DNA from: an uncultured Candidatus Binatia bacterium
GTDB lineage: Bacteria; Desulfobacterota; Binatia; Bin18
Direction: 5' to 3'
DNA length: 64,000 nt
NCBI GenBank assembly: GCA_958296235.1
Contig: OY282457.1
Location: 2,847,338-2,911,337 of the forward strand
Shown here: one piece after another, positions 8,053-16,365 of the stretch
Position numbering within the stretch: position 1 is the stretch's first letter
Layout of the letters: every line of letters starts with the position of its first letter
Made by a program: the position numbers and the translations under genes
The notes under the pieces: generated by a model
Told to the model about the DNA's origin: nothing
Database searches by the model: none
What the model saw: the letters and a program-made list of their open reading frames with translations, nothing else

Positions 8053-10256
8053 AGAGCGATCGGATGGTCTTAGAAACCGATGTACGGTCAAAAATAATTA
8101 GTGCGCCCAGCCCTACTCTGAAGGCTGCGATTTCAAATGCTCAGCCACTCTATTTTTTGCCAAAGGACCCTGTAATCCAGGAAGTCCTTATCCCAGCACT
8201 GTGTGCTAGCCGCTCTGTCAATTTGATGATGGGCTATTTTTCGAGCGGCTCTTTTGCAGAGATCGCACCGGGGCTCGCGACGTTTCTTAGGAACTCAAAC
8301 GCACCCATGCGTATGGTAGTGAGCCCATTTCTTACTGAAGATGATTTTGAAGCTCTCACAAAGAGCGACGAAGATCTGCGTAATCTGGCAGAGCGCATCC
8401 TAAGCGAAGATGTTCCAGATCAAGACGTAATTGTCCATCATACTCTCGAATGTTTTGCCTGGCTGATCACTCAAGAACGCTTGGTGATCAAAATGGCAGT
8501 TTTGCGTGAGGCGCTCTTTCATCCGAAGGTTTGGCTGTTTGAAGACGGCGAGAATCGGGCTGCACTACATGGATCGACCAACTTCACAAAGAAGGGGTTG
8601 TCCAAAAACCGGGAGCAACTCACACTCTCCCGAGATTGGAAGGGGGATGAAGCAGTCTTTCACATCGATCGGCTTCGCCAAGAGTTCAATACTCTTTGGT
8701 CTGGGGGTGACGAGAACTGCACTGTTGTTCCTCTCCCCGACGCCGTCGAGAGAAAAATCGTCACGCGGTATAAGACAAATGAGATGCCGGACGAAAGCGT
8801 AGTCGCAGCTATTTGGCAAAAAGCACATGAATTGCCTCCACCGTTTATTACAGACACAGTGCATAAGGATGAACTCAGAATTCCCGACTATTTGATCTAT
8901 GAGACTGGTGACTTTGCGCACCAGGGACAAGCTGTCAGGGCTTGGGCCGAGAGCGGACGCGGGGGAATTCTTGAGATGGCCACCGGCGCGGGTAAGACGA
9001 TCACGTCGATGATCTGTGCGACCCAACTCCAAGACGAGGTAGATAGTCTCCTTGTTGTTGTTTCCGCACCCTATCGTCCTCTGATTGAGCAGTGGTGTGG
9101 TGAAATACGAGAATTTGGTGTGTATCCAATCAATCTTACAACCGTCGGTGGACCTGAAAAGCGAGACCGTGAAATCAAGCAAGCAAGCCGACGGCTCCGA
9201 ACGGGAACGTCTCGTGCCGAGGTCTTGGTTACGAGTAACGATACGCTTTGTACGGAAAGATTTGTAAACTCCATTGCAAGTGTACAGGCAGCGAAGCTTC
9301 TTATTGCTGACGAGTGTCACAACCTTGGTGCGGAGTCTTTTATTAGCAATCCGCCTGATGTTTTCGATTTTAGACTTGGCCTCTCCGCCACGCCTCTCCG
9401 CCAGTACGACGAGGAAGGGACAGCCGCCCTCATCGCATACTTTGGTGATGTCTGTTTTTCTTTCACGCTGGAGCAGGCTATCGGGAAGTGCCTTACGGAG
9501 TACGATTATCACGTCCACTTTGTAGAGCTGACAGACGACGAGATGGAGGAATGGAAGGAGTTGACCGCTCAGATTGCCGCTCACGCTTGGAAATTGCATT
9601 CAAACCAGAACGATGATGACCCGCATTTAGAACACCTTCTTCGCTTACGGCGGTTGGTTCTTGAAACGGCAAGCGGGAAACTGGATACCTTAGCCGATCT
9701 TTTGGATACCGAGGGTCCTCGTACACTCAGATTCGCCCTTATATACGCCACGGACAAGAAACCCGAACAGTTGGAGCAGGTTAACCGTTTGCTGCAAAAT
9801 CGGGGTGTCCTCTTCCGACAATTGACCTACGAGGAAACGAAAAGCCAAGAAAAAACTCGAAAGATACTTTCATCTTTTCAGAATGGACAGCTTCGTATAT
9901 TAACGGCCAAACGGGTTCTTGATGAAGGTGTTAATATTCCTCAGATCAAACTGGCGTTTCTTCTCGCTAGTACCACCGTAAGGCGCCAATGGGTCCAACG
10001 ACGAGGTCGTTTACTGCGTAGATGCAGGGAGATCGGCAAGACGCACGCTGTGATACACGATTTTGTTGTCCTGCCGTCGAGAACATACTTGTCAACAATG
10101 GAAAATCTTGATCAAGACACCCGGAAGCTCGTGCGCTCTGAGCTTGAAAGAGTGTGGGAGTTTGCCCGCCTAAGCCGGAACGGGCCTCTCAAGGGTGGTC
10201 CCTATGAAGCTGTACAGTATCTTCAAGAACTCGCGAACGAAAGTGGGATAGATTAG
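8049..10256 (+). CDS. PLD-domain + SF2 helicase of the PT-linked restriction module (SspF-like)
   Basis: 735 aa. The N-terminal third has one phospholipase-D-type motif, HPKVWLF...HGSTNFT (about residues 157-180), as in PLD nuclease-like domains. From about residue 300 there is a superfamily 2 helicase core: Walker A ATGAGKT, motif II DECH (IADECHNLG), motif III LSATPLR, and motif VI QRRGRLLRR near residue 650. Such PLD-helicase fusions occur in defence systems, and the position right after sspD matches the restriction arm described as SspFGH, which attacks DNA lacking PT marks. Assignment to the name sspF is by position and not certain. Translation is coupled at both ends (GTGA at the start, TAGTG at the end). 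GC is lower than in sspBCD. Confidence 0.75.
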   Translation: MKSDRMVLETDVRSKIISAPSPTLKAAISNAQPLYFLPKDPVIQEVLIPALCASRSVNLMMGYFSSGSFAEIAPGLATFLRNSNAPMRMVVSPFLTEDDFEALTKSDEDLRNLAERILSEDVPDQDVIVHHTLECFAWLITQERLVIKMAVLREALFHPKVWLFEDGENRAALHGSTNFTKKGLSKNREQLTLSRDWKGDEAVFHIDRLRQEFNTLWSGGDENCTVVPLPDAVERKIVTRYKTNEMPDESVVAAIWQKAHELPPPFITDTVHKDELRIPDYLIYETGDFAHQGQAVRAWAESGRGGILEMATGAGKTITSMICATQLQDEVDSLLVVVSAPYRPLIEQWCGEIREFGVYPINLTTVGGPEKRDREIKQASRRLRTGTSRAEVLVTSNDTLCTERFVNSIASVQAAKLLIADECHNLGAESFISNPPDVFDFRLGLSATPLRQYDEEGTAALIAYFGDVCFSFTLEQAIGKCLTEYDYHVHFVELTDDEMEEWKELTAQIAAHAWKLHSNQNDDDPHLEHLLRLRRLVLETASGKLDTLADLLDTEGPRTLRFALIYATDKKPEQLEQVNRLLQNRGVLFRQLTYEETKSQEKTRKILSSFQNGQLRILTAKRVLDEGVNIPQIKLAFLLASTTVRRQWVQRRGRLLRRCREIGKTHAVIHDFVVLPSRTYLSTMENLDQDTRKLVRSELERVWEFARLSRNGPLKGGPYEAVQYLQELANESGID

Positions 10257-10483
10257 TGGCCTACAATAACAAGAAGATCAGAGAAGTTTTACAGGACCAG
10301 TTTAAGGACGTGCCGGAGCGGTGTGAGGGGTATAAGGAGAAACTCGCCCGTCTCCTTGTTAACGTCGTGAACCTAGAGCGCGCCCACGCAATCGCGAAAC
10401 GTAGTGTGGTCAAAGACATTGCCAACGAAGTACATGAGGTGGGCATGTTTCTACACCGTTCCCGTTCCGCTTCTGATGGGTAG
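10256..10483 (+). CDS. 75-aa protein of the PT-linked restriction module
   Basis: A small, charged, mostly helical-looking protein with no recognised domain. The GTG at 10256 overlaps the helicase stop by one base (TAGTG) and the next gene starts 9 bp after its stop, with TAGGAGAAG as ribosome-binding site. The tight packing suggests an obligate subunit, perhaps an adaptor between helicase and SMC-like ATPase. In known SspFGH cassettes a small middle gene might correspond to SspG, but I cannot confirm this from sequence. Confidence 0.6.
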   Translation: MAYNNKKIREVLQDQFKDVPERCEGYKEKLARLLVNVVNLERAHAIAKRSVVKDIANEVHEVGMFLHRSRSASDG

Positions 10484-10492
10484 GAGAAGACC

Positions 10493-12631
10493 ATGAAGTT
10501 GCTTCGCGCACGGATTGAGAATTTCAGACTTCTAAAGGAAGTTGAACTGGAATTCTCAACAGACACCGACCGTAACCTGTCGGTAATACGTGCAGCTAAC
10601 GAGAGCGGTAAAACGACATTACTGACTGCTCTGCAATGGGGACTATTTGGCGATAAGGCATTGCCGGGTCGTGGAAAAAATTTTCGGCATAGTCCGCTTG
10701 ATGCCTCAAGCGGAGAAGCGAAATCTGTCACGGTTTCTGTGGAAATCGATTACGTGATGTCCGACCTTGACAGCGGCGATACCATTTATCGATTGACACG
10801 GTCTATGACGGAAACGGTCAAAGGAGGGGACTGGAAGAAGGGACGTACCGACGTCTGCTTGTTTCAATTAAAGCCAACTGGTGCTGACCCAATGCCCAAT
10901 CCTGACGCGCATATTAATTCCTACCTGCCTGAAGAATTGCGCGAGGTGTTTTTCACTGATGGTGATCGGGCATTGAGCTTTGTCGAAGGGGCTCGGGACG
11001 ATCAAAAGGAACGTGTTGAAGGAGCCATACGCTCGCTCTTGGGATTAGGTGTCATGGAAAAGGCTCATGGTGATGTCCACGAGGTTGAGCTTGGCCTCAA
11101 TAGAAAAATTAAAAGAGAGGCGGGGAATCGGAACGACCTTAAAGAGGTATCTGAGCGCTTGGTATCCCTTCAAGAGGAAATTCCTCAGCTTGAGAAGAAA
11201 ATAAATTCGCTCGAAAAATCTCGTCTGAGATTTGAAGATCTTGAGCAAGAGGCAGATCGCAAGCTCTCCGATGCTTTACGCAAGGGTAATAGGACAGAGT
11301 TGGAGAAACAAAGACAAACGGCAATTCGAGGACGTGAGTCTGCGGAGAAGGATGCGACTCAGGCCGCACGAGACCACGCAAACCTCTTCAAGAGTGAATT
11401 TCTAGGTAAGCACCTTTTGGCTGAGCCATTCAAAAAGGCAAAAGAGATACTCGATGGGCTCCATCGCCAAGGAAAGATTCCTAGCCAGACGATTCCGGTA
11501 CTTGAGGACCGTTTGAACCAACCGACCTGTATTTGTGGCGAACATTTAGACCCGAAGGGACAGGATGGACAAAAACGGAGGAGACATATTCAACATCTGA
11601 TTGATGAGAGTAGAAATTCGGACGAGATTCAAAGGAAGGTGACAGAATTATTTTATAGCGCGCAGGATTTGCTGAAGCCTGTAGCCGGGCATCCCTGGAT
11701 TGACGAATACAATGACGTACAGGCGCGTCGCCAACGCGCCCGCAGACGTTTCAAAGAACATGGTGAAGCGGAAAGAGCGACAGAGGCAAAGATCGCTGAT
11801 CTCCCCGATGTAGATATTCAGCAACTACGCGATTCACGAGGCCACTACCGAAAACAGCATAGAGATGCTCAAAGCCAGGAAATGCGGCTGACCCAGCAGC
11901 TTGAATCAAAACGGCGGGACGTTAAAGATGCAGAAAAAGAACGGAAGAAGCTCTTAGATCAAGACGAACAGGGTCAAAAGTTGGATGCGGAACTTGAGGT
12001 CGCCAGAGACCTTCAAGATATCTTGATAAATGCTCTTGAGACCATGAAGACCCGGGAGCTTAAGAAAGTCAGCGATCACATGAATGCCTTATTCCTCGAA
12101 ATGATCGGAGCGGACGTCTCCCAGAGGGCAATCATTACACGAGCAGAGATCACAGAAGCTTTTAGAATTGTCGTCTTTGGCAAATACGAGCAGCCTCTTG
12201 ACCCATCGCAGGACCTAAACGGCGCGTCCCGTCGAGCTCTTACCATTGCATTCATTCTGGCGCTGACAAAGGTTAGTGAGGTTGAGGCTCCAAACGTGAT
12301 CGACACACCTCTTGGGATGACAAGCGGATATGTAAAAACCTCGATTCTTCAGCTTGCATCGCAACAAAGCTCGCAACTCATACTTTTTCTGACTCACGAT
12401 GAGATCAAAGGATGTGAAGAGATTTTAGATAAATATGCCGGGCGCGTTTACACGCTTACCAACCCTGCGCATTACCCGAGGATTCTTGTTAATGACCCCG
12501 GTGTGGATGACACTCGTGTGCTGCTTTGCGCATGTAACTATCGTCAGCATTGTGGGATTTGTGAACGTCGTGAGACAGTGAGCCTTGAGAACAGTGATTT
12601 CGATACTCCTGACATGACGATGGAAGCATAG
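10493..12631 (+). CDS. SMC/Rad50/DndD-like ATPase of the restriction module
   Basis: 712 aa, an ABC-type ATPase split by a long coiled coil. The N-terminal Walker A is NESGKTTLL near residue 38-46. The coiled coil spans about 190-540 with a CxC element (TCICGEH near 342) in the position of a zinc-hook or DndD CxxC turn. The C-terminal lobe has SRRALTIAFILAL and the D-loop-like VIDTPLGM near 603. The C-terminus adds a Cys-rich stretch (CACNYRQHCGICE, about 675-690) unusual for DndD, which may bind metal. DndD and SspH-type ATPases act with PT modification or restriction; placement after the PLD-helicase supports the restriction role. Confidence 0.75.
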   Translation: MKLLRARIENFRLLKEVELEFSTDTDRNLSVIRAANESGKTTLLTALQWGLFGDKALPGRGKNFRHSPLDASSGEAKSVTVSVEIDYVMSDLDSGDTIYRLTRSMTETVKGGDWKKGRTDVCLFQLKPTGADPMPNPDAHINSYLPEELREVFFTDGDRALSFVEGARDDQKERVEGAIRSLLGLGVMEKAHGDVHEVELGLNRKIKREAGNRNDLKEVSERLVSLQEEIPQLEKKINSLEKSRLRFEDLEQEADRKLSDALRKGNRTELEKQRQTAIRGRESAEKDATQAARDHANLFKSEFLGKHLLAEPFKKAKEILDGLHRQGKIPSQTIPVLEDRLNQPTCICGEHLDPKGQDGQKRRRHIQHLIDESRNSDEIQRKVTELFYSAQDLLKPVAGHPWIDEYNDVQARRQRARRRFKEHGEAERATEAKIADLPDVDIQQLRDSRGHYRKQHRDAQSQEMRLTQQLESKRRDVKDAEKERKKLLDQDEQGQKLDAELEVARDLQDILINALETMKTRELKKVSDHMNALFLEMIGADVSQRAIITRAEITEAFRIVVFGKYEQPLDPSQDLNGASRRALTIAFILALTKVSEVEAPNVIDTPLGMTSGYVKTSILQLASQQSSQLILFLTHDEIKGCEEILDKYAGRVYTLTNPAHYPRILVNDPGVDDTRVLLCACNYRQHCGICERRETVSLENSDFDTPDMTMEA

Positions 12632-13075
12632 ATGAACAATTTTTCTTCCATAGACATACATTTGCCAGACAAATATCAGCAGTACTTTCATACTTACTGC
12701 CTGACGCGTGTCGAAGGGTCCCAAAATCGTCCCGAGCACAGTCCCTTCCCGAGAATGGTGGACATGTGGTTTCTCGCGCTGTGCATAGCCGTGAAAGAAG
12801 GACTGAAGCCGGAGCCACAGGTGACGGGTAAGACCTATAAGGCAATCGAAGGTAACGTATTTGGGAGCGATAGTTGGCGTTCTAATGCTCTTATGCTTAT
12901 TGCTGTCGCGCACACAGGCGATGTCAAGGTGACGGATCAGCCCCGTGAGATGATGCGTATCGCAAATGCCTATGCCCTGGCTGGGCTCCCTCGGCTAATT
13001 GCAATTTTAGAGGAACACAGAGGAGACACAGCGCTCGATTACTTATCGGATGTGGTAGTTGAGATGATGGAATAA
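12632..13075 (+). CDS. 147-aa last gene of the PT operon, unknown function
   Basis: The ATG directly abuts the stop of the SMC-like ATPase gene (0-bp gap), so it belongs to the operon. The protein is soluble-looking, with a central hydrophobic helix in MVDMWFLALCIAVKEG and no catalytic motif I can name. There is a weak resemblance in pattern to small Dnd-system-associated proteins, based only on the hydrophobic stretch after a charged N-terminus. It might be a structural subunit or a regulator that links modification to restriction. No terminator is visible after it; 106 bp separate it from the sspD relic. Confidence 0.55.
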   Translation: MNNFSSIDIHLPDKYQQYFHTYCLTRVEGSQNRPEHSPFPRMVDMWFLALCIAVKEGLKPEPQVTGKTYKAIEGNVFGSDSWRSNALMLIAVAHTGDVKVTDQPREMMRIANAYALAGLPRLIAILEEHRGDTALDYLSDVVVEMME

Positions 13076-13181
13076 CTGACTATCGTGTTGACATACGTGC
13101 TAGGGTGCACCCTCTCTGGTAAACAACTCTACAGAGCAGCAGACATGCCGAGAGCGCGGCAAGCAAGCATCACGCTGCGGT

Positions 13182-13301
13182 TATCAGAACGCCTGGGCAT
13201 GTCTGCGCTCCAAGGCACAGCTCAACCCACTAAGGCCGGACATCGAGCCGCTGGATATTGACGATCTTTGCGGCAAGGCGAAAATCTGCCTTGCTTGCCA
13301 T
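13182..13301 (+). pseudogene. Relic of an sspD 3' end
   Basis: Codons 13209-13301 read SKAQLNPLRPDIEPLDIDDL followed by CGKAKICLACH. The intact SspD ends SKVQPNPLRPDSEPLDIDDL, then YGKAKVCLACHK. Nucleotide similarity continues upstream to about 13182 with a one-base length difference. The stop codon of the original is lost and the frame would run into the antisense of the SIR2 gene. The upstream bases (13145-13181) could encode a start of a ribbon-helix-helix-like peptide (MPRARQASITLRLS), which is weak. Several differences fall in third codon positions, so this came from a diverged second sspD and is not a recent copy. Confidence 0.8.
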
Positions 13302-13313
13302 CAATGGTCGGTT

Positions 13314-14204
13314 CTACTCTTCCGTCGTCTCCACGCTCTGTCCCTCAGCCTTATCTTCCTTCTCATGTAAAATATTAAAAAAAGTGTCGATATCTTTATA
13401 GCCATTGCCCGCAGAAATCGGAATAATCCGCATGTTGTAGTCTTTCTTCCAGCGGTTCCGTTCAGTTATTCCCGTAGATTCGGTCGTCATAAGAGCGTAA
13501 TGCGGTATTCCTCCTCGGGGAAACGCTACGTTAATATAGTTTAACAGTAAATTCAGTTCGGGATCTTGCAGGGAGCATCCAACAAATATCACGGAATACA
13601 TTGTGAATATCGACTGTAACGCACTCTGATATCCTGGCTGCTGATACAGAAGTCGCCTATAGTCCTTATCGGTCAAAACGATATTTTCCGCCGCTGTTCG
13701 CGCATCGCCGTGAGCCTTCAATAAGAAAAATTCTCGTCTATAAAGTTGTCTCTGAATGGCATGCGCCTCATAATATTTATACGGCGTTTGAAATACTCCG
13801 CTCTTCACAAACGCTTTTTCTATCAATTGATCGTAATTGGTCGTAATAATGAAATTGTTATGTCTGAGGCTAACTAGGAGCTCGTGTGTTGGACATGGAT
13901 CAATATCCTCCCTTGCATAAGTGTCTTCAATAAAGGTTTTCAGTTCCACACCTAATATGTCTTTCATTTCTTCGGCGAGCATTAGATACTTGTTAGAGTT
14001 TTCGGCAAGACTACGGCACTCGGTAGCGCGCTTAGGTACGAGAGAGTGATCGGCTTCCGCTTTTTCGATAAGCCCCAACAGTAAACCTTTCCAGTCAGGA
14101 TATCCCGCAGCGTGGGAAAGGCCCGCTCCTATGAAGAAGCCGCATTTCTTATCGAGGTAGTTCTCAATCAGTTCCGTTGGGATATCTTCAAAGTCAAGAG
14201 ACAT
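13314..14204 (-). CDS. SIR2-domain protein (probable defence effector)
   Basis: 296 aa. The N-terminal half shows SIR2-family NAD-binding signatures: FIGAGLSHAAGYPDW near residue 22 and FIITTNYDQLIEKAF near 117, with a putative catalytic His in LLKAHGDA near 165. SIR2-like domains in Thoeris, DSR and short-Ago systems degrade NAD+ on infection and cause abortive arrest; that activity here is inference from the family. No transmembrane segment is seen. The ATG at 14204 follows CTGGAGGGAA and lies inside the end of the DUF262 gene (11-bp overlap), so the two are translationally coupled. The coding region is clearly more AT-rich than the flanking metabolic genes, suggesting transfer. Confidence 0.78.
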   Translation of the reverse strand: MSLDFEDIPTELIENYLDKKCGFFIGAGLSHAAGYPDWKGLLLGLIEKAEADHSLVPKRATECRSLAENSNKYLMLAEEMKDILGVELKTFIEDTYAREDIDPCPTHELLVSLRHNNFIITTNYDQLIEKAFVKSGVFQTPYKYYEAHAIQRQLYRREFFLLKAHGDARTAAENIVLTDKDYRRLLYQQPGYQSALQSIFTMYSVIFVGCSLQDPELNLLLNYINVAFPRGGIPHYALMTTESTGITERNRWKKDYNMRIIPISAGNGYKDIDTFFNILHEKEDKAEGQSVETTEE

Positions 14205-15234
14205 TCTTTCCCTCCAGGACGCTCTTAAAGCGATGAATCAGAATCTTACTTCTTTGTTCCAATTTCTTGCGTTCGCCCCCGGATATTTTGAAGGCAAGAA
14301 TATAATCATATAGGTTTCGTTGTTCTTCGGTTGGTCTTCTGTTTAATAGCCGTTCCGGCTCTGCTGTATGTTCGAGACGATGTTGGTCGAATTTCTCATA
14401 AGTGTCTGCAAATTCCTTTGGCCTAAGTCTCCCTAGCTTCGCCCTGTTTTGGTATAGAAGATAAAATAGATCAACAAAGGTCCACTTTTGCTTAATCCGT
14501 CTTGAAGTTCGTTCGTTTATCCTATCGAGGAATGTCAGAATATCGTCTGCATCACGCATCAGCGGAGCGTAAGTGTTGCTATCTGTAACGTTATAGTCAT
14601 TCATCAGTTGTTGCGCTTTCAAGTCGTGTTTTGCCCGGTGCATACATATTGAAATTGCATGCGCGAGATAGTCTTGATGTTTGAAGCGGGCAGGAGAAAT
14701 TTTTGAATTCAGAAAGAAAGGATGTGAGCGAGCTATCGTATCAATAGCGTGGCGTAGGCCGGTTTGAACAGCATTTCTAAGCTCTGGCGGGTTTAGGCGG
14801 ACTCCCATTTGCATCCGAGAAAACAAAAGCGAAATTTCTGGTTCGCGTGCGTCTCTCACAAAGGCAACAACGACTCTAAAACCAGTGATTCGGTTCCGAA
14901 GGCTCTTTGGTAGGGCGTAATATTCCTTTCCTGCTATATTTATGTTCTCGACCTTATCTAAGTCGTTTGGAAGCGTATATTCACCATCAATGAAATTCCA
15001 AAGCGAGCGGAGACGTTGCTGGCCGTCAACTACTTCATATTTGTAAGGAATTCCAGGCGTGCATTCTCGTAAATAGATTATTGGGATATCATATTCACGC
15101 AAAATAGAGTCGATCAAAAGTGCCTGCTTCGAAGTGGACCAAACCGGTCCCCGTTGCCAGGCCGGGTTTAGATGAATCTTATCTCGAATTTCTATGAGAT
15201 AACCGAGTTTTTTTATCTGGTGAGCGATCTTCAA
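14194..15234 (-). CDS. DUF262 (ParB/Srx-like) protein paired with SIR2
   Basis: 346 aa. The DUF262 nucleotide-binding/ParB-like core has LNPAWQRGPVW near residue 22, SILREYDIPIIYL and VVDGQQRLRSLW near 68, all expected of the family. SspE, the PT-sensing effector of SspABCD-SspE, combines DUF262 with a DUF1524 HNH domain. Here the C-terminal half is helical and charged with no HNH (DUF1524) motif visible; instead the neighbouring SIR2 gene could supply the effector. The start is a TTG at 15234 with AAAGGAAAT upstream; no in-frame ATG precedes the conserved region. Composition is AT-rich like the SIR2 gene. Confidence 0.75.
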   Translation of the reverse strand: MKIAHQIKKLGYLIEIRDKIHLNPAWQRGPVWSTSKQALLIDSILREYDIPIIYLRECTPGIPYKYEVVDGQQRLRSLWNFIDGEYTLPNDLDKVENINIAGKEYYALPKSLRNRITGFRVVVAFVRDAREPEISLLFSRMQMGVRLNPPELRNAVQTGLRHAIDTIARSHPFFLNSKISPARFKHQDYLAHAISICMHRAKHDLKAQQLMNDYNVTDSNTYAPLMRDADDILTFLDRINERTSRRIKQKWTFVDLFYLLYQNRAKLGRLRPKEFADTYEKFDQHRLEHTAEPERLLNRRPTEEQRNLYDYILAFKISGGERKKLEQRSKILIHRFKSVLEGKNVS

Positions 15235-15262
15235 TTAAATTTCCTTTCTCGCTATCATGGCT

Positions 15263-15660
15263 TTATGCGGCTTTCCTCCTCCTTAGAATCTCACCCAAGG
15301 AATCCGCCAGATTCCAGGTCGGTTCCACCTCTCCATCCTTGAGCATTTCGATGACTCCTGGTAGTCCGACGATGGCGAGACCGCTCGCCCAGCGTCATCA
15401 TCTTTCGTGGCTCGGATACGATCCGTACATCGCCCGTTTTGCCGATTGCGACTAACATCAGCGTATGGACACGCCACGGAGTGCTGCCAAAGATAGAGCT
15501 GTCGATAACATTCCCCGTATTGCATTTGTTGAATATAGAAGAGCCTAGCAGAACACACCTTTACGCGCCATGTAGTCTCGTCCAGATGGGAACAATTAGG
15601 ATGCCTATGGACAATAAAGATCCGAATCATATCATTGCCGGAAGTCTGGAAGGGAAGGAC
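15263..15660 (-). pseudogene. Degenerate reading frame upstream of the DUF262 gene
   Basis: Minus-strand translation shows coding-like stretches that need frame changes to join: GSTPWRVHTLMLVAIGKTGD followed by VRIVSEPRKMM in one frame, and GLPGVIEMLKDGEVEPTWNL followed by ADSLGEILRRRKAA in another, ending in TAA at 15263-15265, 29 bp before the DUF262 start. I do not recognise the family. It may be a dead third gene of the SIR2-DUF262 operon or an unrelated remnant. The limits at the 5' side are uncertain. Confidence 0.4.
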
Positions 15661-15671
15661 TACGGGGAAGC

Positions 15672-15790
15672 GTGAAAACGATTGAACAAGTCCGCTTTCA
15701 ACTAAATGTCGGCGACTTCGACTTCTCTCGCCACGCCTGAGGCGTATCGTTAAAAGAAACATGAGCGAACAGGAAATCAGACAAGAAGGA
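15672..15790 (+). pseudogene. Frameshifted DUF4258-like toxin remnant
   Basis: GTG at 15672 opens VKTIEQVRFQLNVGDFDFSR, then HA, then TGA. Shifting by one base at 15737 continues LRRIVKRNMSEQEIRQEG. Joined, FDFSRHALRRIVKRNMSEQEI matches the DUF4258 core pattern (F-S-x-H-A-x-x-R-x-x-x-R-x-I-S). The second half of the domain is missing; a CAVCH-like stretch that follows could be left from a YgiT-type partner but is too short to claim. A one-base loss in a CC run explains the frameshift. Confidence 0.5.
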
Positions 15791-15846
15791 GATGACGTGC
15801 CTACATGCGCAGTCTGTCATGTATACCCCGCCAGAAACCCCGGCAA

Positions 15847-16365
15847 TTATTTGCTCAGGAGCGCTCGGAGGTCCTTCATCAGCAGGAAGAGATGGTAGGG
15901 GTCGGTCGGGCTTGGCTCAAATTCCAGGCTCTCATACCAGATGCGCGCCTCATCGTCCTTGGCGTGGACAAGAAGCGCCCGGATGCCGGCAATGTCCGCG
16001 GCTTGAGCGGTCCTGAGCAGGGCATCCTTGAGGAGTGCCTTGCCCAAGCCCTTGCCCTGCTCTGTCCGGTCAATTGCGAGCCGGGCGAGAAGCATCACCG
16101 GAATAGGATACCGGGCCAACCCCCTGCCAACCCGGTCGGGAGCTTCTGCGTGCTCAACCGCGCCAACGGCAAGACTGTAATAGCCAACAACGCGCCCATG
16201 ATCCCGACAAACAACGTAGGTCTGCGCGCCACCAGCCTTTTGATTGAGTAGTGCAAACCGCTTCAAGAAGCGATCAAGCGGCTCTTTTCCACAGTGAAAG
16301 GCGTCGAGGCGATGGGTTTCGCTAAGCTTCTTAATCGGAGAGTAGGATTCCGCTTCCGCTGTCAC
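15847..16365 (-). CDS. GNAT acetyltransferase toxin (TacT/AtaT-like)
   Basis: 172 aa, GNAT fold. The acetyl-CoA pyrophosphate loop RTEQGKGLGKALL lies near residues 95-107, preceded by LARLAID (beta4). The N-terminal LSETHRLDAFHCGKEPLDRFL is typical of the DUF1778-linked GNAT toxins, which acetylate charged aminoacyl-tRNA and block translation. It overlaps the antitoxin gene by 4 bp (ATGA-type), the standard antitoxin-first arrangement. Target tRNA cannot be told. Intact and probably functional, unlike its decayed neighbours. Confidence 0.85.
   Translation of the reverse strand: MTAEAESYSPIKKLSETHRLDAFHCGKEPLDRFLKRFALLNQKAGGAQTYVVCRDHGRVVGYYSLAVGAVEHAEAPDRVGRGLARYPIPVMLLARLAIDRTEQGKGLGKALLKDALLRTAQAADIAGIRALLVHAKDDEARIWYESLEFEPSPTDPYHLFLLMKDLRALLSK

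Noticed and set aside
13088..13181. TTGACA box followed by MPRARQASITLRLS-like peptide before the sspD relic
   Set aside because: It could be a fossil antitoxin start with promoter, but the match is too short and no good -10 box is seen; not listed as a separate gene.
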